Of a stretch of 9,301 nucleotides of DNA, positions 1 through 6,766 are shown one piece after another. A program made the translations under genes and the position numbers. A model generated the notes under the pieces. That model was not told where the DNA came from. It searched no databases and saw only the letters and a list, made by a program, of their open reading frames with translations. Within the stretch, counting starts at the first letter, position 1. Every line of letters begins with the position of its first letter. Origin of the DNA: DASQPE01 sp964519805 (GTDB lineage Bacteria; Gemmatimonadota; Gemmatimonadetes; Gemmatimonadales; GWC2-71-9); the NCBI GenBank assembly GCA_964519805.1, contig CAZFKN010000113.1, forward strand, positions 1 to 9,301, written 5' to 3'.

Positions 1-420
1 CCCGCCGTTGGTCCCACCATTCGTCCCGCCGCTGTTGCCACCCGGCGTGTTCGGTGTGTTGGGCGTGGTCGGGTTGGTCACCAGGTCGGAGGACGAACTG
101 CCACCGGTGACTGCGGCGATGAAGACGCCGAGACCCAGGGCCGCTCCGCCGGCGATGGCGTAGACCGGGACCCCGTGCTTCGAGGAATCGGCATCTGCTT
201 CGCTACCGGAGGCGGCGGTTCTATTGCTGGCCATGTGGTTCGAGCCGCTCAGGGCGAGCACGAACATGGAATTGCTGGTCCCCAGGGGACCAAGTTGGCC
301 GATCGCGGGCTGCTCCCAGCCGCCGACAGGACGCGGGGTCTTGGGCGCCTCGGCTACGGCGTTGGCTGCGCCGAAGGCAAGCGCGACGGCAGCCGCAGTG
401 ATGGTAGACCAGCTTCGCAT
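1..420 (-). CDS. Unrecognised exported or membrane protein with low-complexity tail (5' part; runs off left edge)
   Basis: The minus strand is open without a stop for 140 codons from the ATG at 420-418 to the window edge, so the C-terminus is missing. The start is well fixed: an in-frame TGA lies three codons upstream and an SD-like GGTGATC sits just before the ATG. The protein begins MRSWSTITAAAVALAFGAAN, a typical Sec signal peptide with likely cleavage after the AVA at residues 21-23. A polar stretch of about 60 residues follows (PKTPRPVGGWEQP...). Residues 84-105 form one hydrophobic segment (VPVYAIAGGAALGLGVF...). Then comes a Ser/Asp patch and low-complexity sequence, NPTTPNTPNTPGG, followed by GGTN repeats. 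This suggests an envelope protein with a flexible linker leading to an unseen domain. It is divergent from the yfhM-pbpC pair, and no functional link is visible. I do not recognise the family. Signal peptide and membrane segment are inferences from composition. Confidence 0.72.
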   Translation of the reverse strand, partial: MRSWSTITAAAVALAFGAANAVAEAPKTPRPVGGWEQPAIGQLGPLGTSNSMFVLALSGSNHMASNRTAASGSEADADSSKHGVPVYAIAGGAALGLGVFIAAVTGGSSSSDLVTNPTTPNTPNTPGGNSGGTNGGTNGG

Positions 421-424
421 ACGT

Positions 425-431
425 GATCACC
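425..431 (-). promoter_or_regulatory. Shine-Dalgarno-like site of the left-edge gene
   Basis: On the minus strand GGTGATC lies four bases before the ATG at 420-418. It matches the 3' portion of the extended anti-SD complement (AAGGAGGTGATC). It overlaps the 8-base palindrome GTGATCAC (423-430). It supports this ATG as the start. Confidence 0.5.
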
Positions 432-514
432 CGGAAAGGGAGGACACAGAACCCGCCAGCCACTTTCGCAACTCACAGGCCACTGATCTCACCCGTGAAA
501 CCGCGATAGCAATA

Positions 515-543
515 ACTATATGACGTATAAGCGCTTACGAGAA
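515..543 (-). promoter_or_regulatory. Possible promoter of the left-edge gene
   Basis: On the minus strand TATAGT (520-515) is a good -10 hexamer, in the only AT-rich patch of an otherwise GC-rich intergenic region. The -35 at 17-base spacing would be TTCTCG (543-538), only three of six consensus bases. The spacer contains the perfect 10-base palindrome TAAGCGCTTA (528-537), which could be an operator. The implied 5' leader is about 85-90 bases. The -35 is weak, so this is a candidate only. Confidence 0.28.
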
Positions 544-728
544 CGAACCCCCCCGTATGCTGCGCCCGGTGAAGCCCGGTCTCCCTGTGGGGCCTGGGCC
601 ATCGCGCATCGACTGCTGTTGGAAACGGTCCACACCGGCCGGAGAAGGTGCAGGTCAAACGGCAGGGGCGCAAGCAGATCGGCTGACTTGCCGCCTCCCG
701 GACCGACCGTTGGTGTGCGCCGCCCGAC

Positions 729-754
729 GGGCGATTAGCTCAGCTGGCTAAGCG
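729..754 (+). pseudogene. tRNA gene remnant (5' acceptor strand and D-arm only)
   Basis: The sequence reads as a tRNA 5' end: a seven-base acceptor strand GGGCGAT, TA at positions 8-9, then GCTC AGCTGG of the D-arm. The first 19 bases equal the 5' end of the tRNA-Val gene at 9253, and the identity also covers the three bases before it. After 747 it decays. One base of the D-arm is missing relative to tRNA-Val, leaving three of four D-stem pairs. No anticodon arm with U33, no T-arm (GTTCRA) and no matching 3' acceptor strand follows within the next 100 bases. It therefore cannot be a functional tRNA. This part of tRNA is similar among Val, Ala and Ile isoacceptors, so the parent gene is not certain. 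Confidence 0.6.
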
Positions 755-889
755 GACCTGGCGAGGGTGGGCCTTCACCAGAATGCCTCGGAGTGATCGG
801 GGATCGTTCTACGTCTGACATGTGACGATGGCCCGAACTCGCCATGGACGGAGCGGCTCCTTGAGACGCTGCCGTTTTTCGGGACACCT

Positions 890-898
890 TGCGATAAT
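890..898 (+). promoter_or_regulatory. Candidate extended -10 promoter for yfhM-pbpC
   Basis: TGCGATAAT is an extended -10 element (TGn followed by GATAAT, one mismatch to TATAAT). No good -35 is found at 16-18 bases upstream (the region reads GCTGCCGTT), as can occur with extended -10 promoters. Transcription would begin near 905, just before the two hairpins at 911-960. TTGAGA at 861-866 is too far away (26-base spacer) to be its -35. Confidence 0.38.
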
Positions 899-910
899 TC
901 TCCGTGAGAA

Positions 911-933
911 CGGGAGGTTGCCGCGACCTCCCG
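911..933 (+). promoter_or_regulatory. Perfect hairpin 1 in yfhM leader, containing a GGAGG site
   Basis: CGGGAGGT (911-918) and ACCTCCCG (926-933) are perfectly complementary, giving an 8-bp stem with a 7-base loop. The 5' arm holds GGAGG (913-917), the best Shine-Dalgarno core near this gene, and the stem would hide it. The hairpin ends directly at ATG 934. There is no U-tract after it, so it is not a standard intrinsic terminator. A role in translation control or 5'-end mRNA stability is inference. Confidence 0.5.
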
Positions 934-941
934 ATGGCCGC

Positions 942-960
942 CCGGGGCATCCCGCCCCGG
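942..960 (+). promoter_or_regulatory. Perfect hairpin 2 in yfhM leader
   Basis: CCGGGGC (942-948) and GCCCCGG (954-960) form a perfect 7-bp GC-only stem with the 5-base loop ATCCC. It lies eight bases after hairpin 1. It is followed by a C-rich, G-poor tract up to ATG 1012, not by a U-tract. If translation starts at 1012 both hairpins are in the untranslated leader. If it starts at 934, this one is inside the coding sequence. Confidence 0.42.
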
Positions 961-1011
961 CCCCTGCTCGCCCAGACCACTTCGTCCCGCCCGCCTCCCT
1001 CCGCGCCTGCC

Positions 1012-4000
1012 ATGCTGCCACTCCGCCTGGTTCCGTTCCGCACCGCGCTCGCCGCGGGCCTCGCGCTCGCCGCCGCCGACTCGGCCCCGCTCCGCGTCCT
1101 CCGCACCGCGCCCGCCGACGGCGCGGCGCCAACCAGCGCCATCACCGTCACGTTCGACCGACCGGTCGCCGGCTCGCTCGACCGGACGATCGATGCCTCG
1201 ACGATTCTCCGAATTGCGCCCGCCGTGCCTGGCGCCTTCGACTGGCGCGATCCCGTCACGCTCCGTTTTCGCCCGGCCGGGCCCCTTACCCCGAACACCG
1301 CGTACACCGTGAGCGTGAGCGACGGGTTCCAGGCGATGGACGGGAGCCGGCTGGCGGGACCGTTCAGCTTTTCCTTCCGGGTGCGCGGCCCCCGGGTGCT
1401 CGCGGGCTGGCCGGTCGGGCCGAGCAACCGGCCCCGGTTCCTCACGCCCGACGCGCGGTTCGACTTCGTGTTCGACATGGCTCCCGCTGTGGCGGAGCTC
1501 GAGAAGGTGGTGTACCTGGCTTTTGGGAGGACCTGCTCCGTGCCGGGCGTGATCCGCCTAACGGTGGACGGGATCCGCGTCCTGGCCGACAGCGACCGCT
1601 GGGAATTCCGCGAGGCCGGCGGCTCGGAGCGTGACCGTACCGCCGACGCGCTCAGGCGGGTCGTGACGCTGGTGCCGGAGGAGCGCCTTCCGGCCGGTTG
1701 CGCCGGTGATCTTGTGCTTCCCCGCTCGCTCGACGACCGCGGGCGCGGGCAACTGCAGCTCTGGCCGCTGGCCACCCACGGCGACTTCCGTCTCCTCCGC
1801 GGCAGCTGTGCTGGCGACCCCACCTCCTGCCCCACGGGCCCCCTGACCGTCCATTTCAGCACCCCGGTCCGCGGGGCCGACATCCTGCGGCACGTAACGG
1901 TCAAGCCCGCGCTCAAGTTCACGGTCCGCGACACCGCCGAGGCCAGCGATCAATGGGCGCTGGAGGCCCGGCTCGAGCCCCGGACCTGGTACGCGCTCGT
2001 CGCGGACACCGGTCTCCGGGACGTGTTTGGCCAGCCGCTGGCGGGGAACCCCGTAGCCACGGCGCGGAGCACTGGCTACGCCCCCGCGGTCAACTACGCC
2101 TCCGGTCGTGCCCTCGTTGAAGGCCGCGGGCCCCGAACGTTCGGCGTGAGCTATGTGAACCTGGACACGCTCGAGCTGGTCGTGGCGGCTATCCCCGACT
2201 CGCTCGAGCCCAAGTTTCTGGCCCGAAGCGAGTGGAGCTGGCCGGAGCTGTGGCCTGCTCTTGCCGCCTCCGCCTCTCGGCGGAAGATCAAGGTCACTGC
2301 GGCGCGGGATCAGGTCCGCCTCTATGGGATCCCATTGCCCCCGCCCGCCACTCCTCACCGCCCGACCCTGCTCGCCGTCCAGGTCACCAGCGGTCAGCTC
2401 GATTCGCTTTCTCGCGTCCGGCGCCCCATCGCCGTCATCCAGGTGACCGACCNNNNNNNNNNNNNNNNNNNNNNNNNNNNNNNNNNNNNNNNNNNNNNNN
2501 NNNNNNNNNNNNNNNNNNNNNNNNNNNNNNNNNNNNNNNNNNNNNNNNNNNNGACCCTATACGACGCCGCGGGTAAGGCGGTCGCGCAGGCCACAACCGA
2601 CGACGGGGGCCTGGCGCGATTCGCCAATCTGCGAAACCGGGCGGCGAGCCCGGAGGAGGACGAGGGCGAGGACGAGAGCGGCTCCGGGGGCTTCGAGGGC
2701 TACGTCGCCGCCGTGCTGGGCGACGACCGCGCGGTCGTAGGGATCAATCAGTACGATCCCGACCTGAGCCCCTGGCGCTTCAACGTCTGGTCCGCGTGGG
2801 GCAGCCAGCGGCTGCCGGTGGCCGCGGCCGTCTTCACCGAGCGGGGAATCTATCGCCCGGGCGAGCCGCTCTCCGCCAAGGCCATTGTTCGCACCGGGCT
2901 GCTCGGCCGGTTGAGCGTACCCGAGACCCGGGACTCGCTCCGCTGGGTCTTCCGCGACCGTGAGGGCCAGGCCGGCGCGGCCGTGCTCCAGGAGACCGTG
3001 GCGGCGCCGTCGGCTTTCGGCACGGCCGACGTCGGGTTCCGCATCCCCGCCACCGCGGCCCTCGGCACTTACGAGCTGGCCGTGCAGCTGCGCCGGGGCG
3101 GACGCTGGACCGACGTGGCCACGACCAGCTATCGGGTGGCGGAGTATCGGCCGCCGGAGTTCCTGGTGGACGTCACCACGGACTCGGGTCCCCGCTTTGC
3201 ACGCGACTCGTTCCGGACCGCGGTCGAGGCCCGCTACCTCTTCGGCGCGCCGATGGGACGGGCGGCGGTGAGCTGGACCCTGCGGCAGCAAGGTGACGCG
3301 GGCGCTCCCGCCATCCCCCGCACCGAGGGCTTCTACCTCGGCGACACCGGGTGGTGGTGGGAAGACACGAACGACCGGAGCGCAGTCCAGGTCACCGCGA
3401 GCGGGACCGACACCCTAGACGCCGGCGGCCGCCTCGCGCTTCGACTCCCGCTGGGAGAGCCGGCGAAGGGACGGCCGGCGCTCGCCACCTTCGAGGCGAC
3501 GGTGAAGGACGTCAACCGCCAGATGGTGAGCGCGTCCGCGTCCGTGATCGTGCATCCCGCGGCGTTCTATCTCGGGGCCAGGCCGGAGAGCAAGGGCTAC
3601 TTCTGGACCGAGGGCGCGCCGGTCACGGTCGGCGTCATCGCCGTGCGGCCGGACGGCAGCCGGGTCACCGGCGTCGCGGTCGACGGCGCCGTCGTCCGCC
3701 GCGAGTGGCACCAGATCCACCGGGAGCGGGAAGGTTACGGCGAGATCCTGGGTGAATGGGTGTCCGACACGGTGGCGCGCTGTCCGCTGGTCACCGGGGC
3801 GGATCCCGTGTCCTGCCGCTTCACCCCGCCGGGCGGCGGCTCCTACATCGTGACCGTCCGGGCGAAGGACGAGGGCGGCCGCGAGGTCGTCTCGAGCTTC
3901 ACCCGCTGGGCCACCGGCAAGGACTGGGTCCCGTGGAACGACGAGAGCCAGTTCAAGATGGACGTGATCCCGGACAAGACCCGCTACTCGATCGGCGACA

Positions 4001-6765
4001 CGGCCACGGTGCTCTTCGCCTCGCCCTTCACCGACGCGGAAGCCTGGGTCACGGTCGAGCGCGAGGGCCTGATCGAGCAGCGCCGGCTCCGGCTCACCAG
4101 CGGTAGCCCGACACTCAAGTTCCCGATCACCGAGGCCTTCGCGCCGAACGCGTACGTGTCGATCGTGGTCGCGCGCGGGCGGAGCGCGCCGGCAGGGCGG
4201 GTGGACGATCCCGGCCGGCCGACGATCCGCGTGGGCTACGCCGAGCTGCGGGTGACGCCGGAGCGAAAGCGGCTGAGTGTGAGCGTGGCTCCCGCCCGCG
4301 CCGAATATCGTCCGGGCGACACGGCGGTTGTGTCGCTGTCGTTGCGCGACGCTGCGGGCGCCGCCCGGGCCGGCGAAGTGACGCTCTGGGCCGTGGACGA
4401 GGGCGTGCTGTCGCTTACGGGGTACCAGACGCCCGACCCGCTCGACCTGATCTACCGCGAGCGCGGGCTCGGGCTCCGACTGGCGAGCAACCTGGTGTCG
4501 GTACTTCCCCAGATCGCCGAAGGCGAGAAGGGCAAGCGCGCGCCGGGCGGCGGCGGGGGTCTCGACGCCGCCGAGGTGTTGCGCTCGCGGTTCCAGACGA
4601 CCGCCTTTTTCCTGGGCTCGGTCGTGACCGGCGCCGATGGGCGTGCCATCGCACGGGCCAAGCTGCCGGACAACCTGACCACGTTCCGGCTCATGGCGGT
4701 CGCGGTGACCGCGGGCGACCAGTACGGCAAGGGACAGTCGTCGGTGCTGGTGACGCGGCCTTTGGTGGCGCGGCCCGCCCTCCCGCGGTTCCTCCGTGAC
4801 GGCGACCGGTTCAGCGCGGGCGTGGTCGTGAACCGACGCTCCGGTGCGGCCGCTGCGGCGAAGGTGACCGCGACGGCGAAGGGCGTGCAGCTCCTGGGCG
4901 TCCGGGAGCGCTCGGCCAAGCTCGAGGCCGGCCGGGGCCGGGAGGTGCGATTCGACTTCCGCGGCCTCCCGGGCGACAGCGCCAGCTTCCGCTTCGCCGC
5001 CGCGAGCGGGGCGGACGCGGACGCGGTGCAGCTCGGCCTGCCGGTCCGTCCCGCGTTCCACCCCCGCTCCTACACCGTGGCGGGCGTCCTCCGCGACTCG
5101 GCCACCGCCGAGTTCACGCTGCCTGATGGCATCGATCCCGATCGCTCGACTCTCTCGCTCAGCTTCGGCACGTCGCCGCTCGGTGTGATCCGCGGCGCGC
5201 AGCGCTGGCTTCGCGTCTATCCCTACTGGTGCACCGAGCAGCTCTCGAGCGGCGCACAACCCCTCATCGCGCTCTACCGCGCGGCCAAGGCGCTCGGGGC
5301 CGACTCGCTCGCCGGTCCGCCGGTGCGGGCCCAGCTGGAGGAGATCGTCGGCGCGCTGAGTCGCCGCCAACGCCCGGATGGCGGTATCGGCCTCTGGAGC
5401 GCCTCCGACTGGACGACGCCCTGGCTCTCCGGCTACGCGGGCCAGGTTCTGCTCGAGGCCAAGGCCGTCGGCATCGCCGTGGACGACTCCGTGCTGGCGC
5501 GACTGGGCGCATATCTCAGGAGCTCGCTCACCGCCAAGGCCTTGACAGTGATCCCGGTCTCCCTCTGGTACGACACCAGCGCCGCCCGGCTGAGCGAGCG
5601 GGTGATGGCCGTGGACTTCCTGAGCCGTGCCGGGCTCAGGGATCGCGCCCGGGAGAACGAGCTTCTGCGGATGGCGGCCCAGCTCTACTGGGAGGACCGG
5701 GTGAAGTTGGCCGCCATTCTCGCGCGGGGCGGCGACGTCGGTGCAGCCCGGACGCTGCTCGAGCCCGCGTGGGCCTCGGTGAAGGTCGAAGGTCGAACCG
5801 CCACGCTGCCGCCGGCGAGCCGGCGTGCGTGGTACTTCTCCTCGATCATCCGGCCGGCGGCCTATCTGCTGAGCGCCACGCTCGCCGTGGACCCGGCGCA
5901 CCCGCTCGTGGGGCCGCTGGTCGAGACGCTCACCGCCCAGGGGCGGAGCGAGGTGACGGACTGGGTCTGGAACACTCAGGACTACGGGACAGCCGTCGCG
6001 GCGCTGGCCGACTACTGGGTGCGCCAGAAGGCCGCGGCGGAGCGCGGGGTGCGGGTGCGCGCCGGCGGCCGAACGGTGTTGACGCTCCGGGCGGCGGCGG
6101 TGACCGCCGGCGACTCGACCGTCGGTCTGGCCCGCCTCCCGCGCGGACCGGTGCTCAAGCTCGACCTCGACGCGGTGGGCCCCGGTGAGCCCGTCTACTA
6201 CTACCTCACCCTTCAGGAGGTACCGAAGGCGCAGCCGGTACGACCGGACGACCAGGGGGTTCAGGTGGAGCGCTGGTACGAGCGCCTCACCGACGGGAAG
6301 CCGACGGTGAGCGTCGCGGAAGGAGAGCTGGTTCGGGTGCGGGTGCGCGTGACGGTGCCGTCGGAGCGGCACTTTGTGCTGCTCGACGACGCGCTTCCCG
6401 CCGGACTCGAGGCCGTGGACCTGAGCCTCCGGACCGTGGGCGGCGTGCCCGGACCTGGGGTGGACTCCGCCGGCTCCGAGCCGACCGATCAGGGCGAAGG
6501 CGGCGAGACCGGCTTCAGCTGGGCGTTCGGCAGCTGGGACGCCGGGTGGTGGTCGCCGTTCGACCATCGCGAGCTCCGCGATGACCGGGTGGTCTACTTC
6601 GCCACCGTCCTCTGGCCCGGCTCGTATTCCGCCACCTACGTGGCCCGCGCTACGACTCCCGGTGTCTTCGTGCGGCCGCCGGCCCACGCGGAGGAGATGT
6701 ACAACCCGGCCGTGTTCGGCCGGAGCGATGGGGGCGTGTTCACCGTGACGGCAAAGGCGAGGTGA
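1012..6765 (+). CDS. yfhM: Bacterial alpha-2-macroglobulin (thioester-containing, YfhM family), interrupted by assembly gap
   Basis: Large periplasmic protease-trapping protein of the alpha-2-macroglobulin family. Numbering from ATG 1012 and counting the gap as 100 bases, it has about 1917 residues, longer than E. coli YfhM (about 1650). Residues 1-24 form a signal peptide (LPLRLVPFRTALAAGLALAA). Next come a Big_5-like Ig domain (about 28-125), MG-type domains, an MG2 signature FTERGIYRPG (from 608), a bait-region domain (from about 982), AVDEGVLSLTGY (about 1126) and LPDNLTTFRLMAVAV in the A2M domain (about 1220). The thioester motif YPYWCTEQ follows, with Cys1407 at 5230-5232 and Gln at 5239-5241, then the alpha-helical thioester domain and a C-terminal MG10 domain ending with AEEMYNPAVFG. 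The Cys and Gln are intact, so trapping by covalent coupling is plausible. Unlike E. coli YfhM there is no lipobox cysteine. In-frame starts also exist at ATG 934 and GTG 904; I prefer 1012 because it gives a clean signal peptide, but it lacks a Shine-Dalgarno site. It is followed after one base by pbpC. Confidence 0.93.
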   Translation: MLPLRLVPFRTALAAGLALAAADSAPLRVLRTAPADGAAPTSAITVTFDRPVAGSLDRTIDASTILRIAPAVPGAFDWRDPVTLRFRPAGPLTPNTAYTVSVSDGFQAMDGSRLAGPFSFSFRVRGPRVLAGWPVGPSNRPRFLTPDARFDFVFDMAPAVAELEKVVYLAFGRTCSVPGVIRLTVDGIRVLADSDRWEFREAGGSERDRTADALRRVVTLVPEERLPAGCAGDLVLPRSLDDRGRGQLQLWPLATHGDFRLLRGSCAGDPTSCPTGPLTVHFSTPVRGADILRHVTVKPALKFTVRDTAEASDQWALEARLEPRTWYALVADTGLRDVFGQPLAGNPVATARSTGYAPAVNYASGRALVEGRGPRTFGVSYVNLDTLELVVAAIPDSLEPKFLARSEWSWPELWPALAASASRRKIKVTAARDQVRLYGIPLPPPATPHRPTLLAVQVTSGQLDSLSRVRRPIAVIQVTDXXXXXXXXXXXXXXXXXXXXXXXXXXXXXXXXXXTLYDAAGKAVAQATTDDGGLARFANLRNRAASPEEDEGEDESGSGGFEGYVAAVLGDDRAVVGINQYDPDLSPWRFNVWSAWGSQRLPVAAAVFTERGIYRPGEPLSAKAIVRTGLLGRLSVPETRDSLRWVFRDREGQAGAAVLQETVAAPSAFGTADVGFRIPATAALGTYELAVQLRRGGRWTDVATTSYRVAEYRPPEFLVDVTTDSGPRFARDSFRTAVEARYLFGAPMGRAAVSWTLRQQGDAGAPAIPRTEGFYLGDTGWWWEDTNDRSAVQVTASGTDTLDAGGRLALRLPLGEPAKGRPALATFEATVKDVNRQMVSASASVIVHPAAFYLGARPESKGYFWTEGAPVTVGVIAVRPDGSRVTGVAVDGAVVRREWHQIHREREGYGEILGEWVSDTVARCPLVTGADPVSCRFTPPGGGSYIVTVRAKDEGGREVVSSFTRWATGKDWVPWNDESQFKMDVIPDKTRYSIGDTATVLFASPFTDAEAWVTVEREGLIEQRRLRLTSGSPTLKFPITEAFAPNAYVSIVVARGRSAPAGRVDDPGRPTIRVGYAELRVTPERKRLSVSVAPARAEYRPGDTAVVSLSLRDAAGAARAGEVTLWAVDEGVLSLTGYQTPDPLDLIYRERGLGLRLASNLVSVLPQIAEGEKGKRAPGGGGGLDAAEVLRSRFQTTAFFLGSVVTGADGRAIARAKLPDNLTTFRLMAVAVTAGDQYGKGQSSVLVTRPLVARPALPRFLRDGDRFSAGVVVNRRSGAAAAAKVTATAKGVQLLGVRERSAKLEAGRGREVRFDFRGLPGDSASFRFAAASGADADAVQLGLPVRPAFHPRSYTVAGVLRDSATAEFTLPDGIDPDRSTLSLSFGTSPLGVIRGAQRWLRVYPYWCTEQLSSGAQPLIALYRAAKALGADSLAGPPVRAQLEEIVGALSRRQRPDGGIGLWSASDWTTPWLSGYAGQVLLEAKAVGIAVDDSVLARLGAYLRSSLTAKALTVIPVSLWYDTSAARLSERVMAVDFLSRAGLRDRARENELLRMAAQLYWEDRVKLAAILARGGDVGAARTLLEPAWASVKVEGRTATLPPASRRAWYFSSIIRPAAYLLSATLAVDPAHPLVGPLVETLTAQGRSEVTDWVWNTQDYGTAVAALADYWVRQKAAAERGVRVRAGGRTVLTLRAAAVTAGDSTVGLARLPRGPVLKLDLDAVGPGEPVYYYLTLQEVPKAQPVRPDDQGVQVERWYERLTDGKPTVSVAEGELVRVRVRVTVPSERHFVLLDDALPAGLEAVDLSLRTVGGVPGPGVDSAGSEPTDQGEGGETGFSWAFGSWDAGWWSPFDHRELRDDRVVYFATVLWPGSYSATYVARATTPGVFVRPPAHAEEMYNPAVFGRSDGGVFTVTAKAR
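2453..2552. other. Assembly gap (100 N) inside yfhM
   Basis: Exactly 100 N, the usual placeholder for a scaffold gap of unknown size. The reading frame before (IAVIQVTD) and after (TLYDAAGKAVAQATTDDGG) continues in the same frame if the gap is taken as 100 bases. In this family about 30 residues normally lie between these two motifs, so the true missing length is probably close to 100 bases. The frame agreement may still be chance. Confidence 0.97.
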
Positions 6766-6766
6766 C

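Larger units (their letters stand above)
421..1011. other. Divergent intergenic control region
   Basis: About 590 bases separate the minus-strand exported-protein gene from the ATG I prefer for the plus-strand macroglobulin gene. I see no convincing coding sequence; the short frames here have no recognisable protein or good start. The region contains an AT-rich patch at 505-537, a block of nested inverted repeats at 626-705, a small hairpin CGCCC/GGGCG at 721-733, a tRNA 5' fragment at 729-754, a promoter candidate at 890-898, two perfect hairpins at 911-960, and a C-rich, G-poor tract at 961-1011 (about 31 C to 9 G in 51 bases). The downstream part could instead be coding if yfhM starts at 934 or 904. 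Confidence 0.6.

Noticed and set aside
221..463. Alternative minus-strand frame starting at 463
   Set aside because: It is a different frame from the signal-peptide gene; its Cys/Arg-rich product looks like frame-shifted sequence, and the other frame has a clean start and signal peptide.
640..700. Cyclic-di-GMP-I riboswitch
   Set aside because: Only short strings resemble the core; the required hairpins and tetraloop receptor are absent and no gene follows directly.
729..830. A complete functional tRNA after the 5' tRNA-like sequence
   Set aside because: No anticodon loop with U33, no T-loop consensus and no 3' strand complementary to GGGCGAT could be found.
911..960. Intrinsic (Rho-independent) terminator
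   Set aside because: Both hairpins are strong but are followed by C-rich sequence without a U-tract.
735..1934. Minus-strand open frame of about 400 codons over the leader and the start of yfhM
   Set aside because: Biased Arg/Ser/Pro composition, no recognisable motif, and it overlaps the tRNA remnant, promoter candidate and a well-supported gene.
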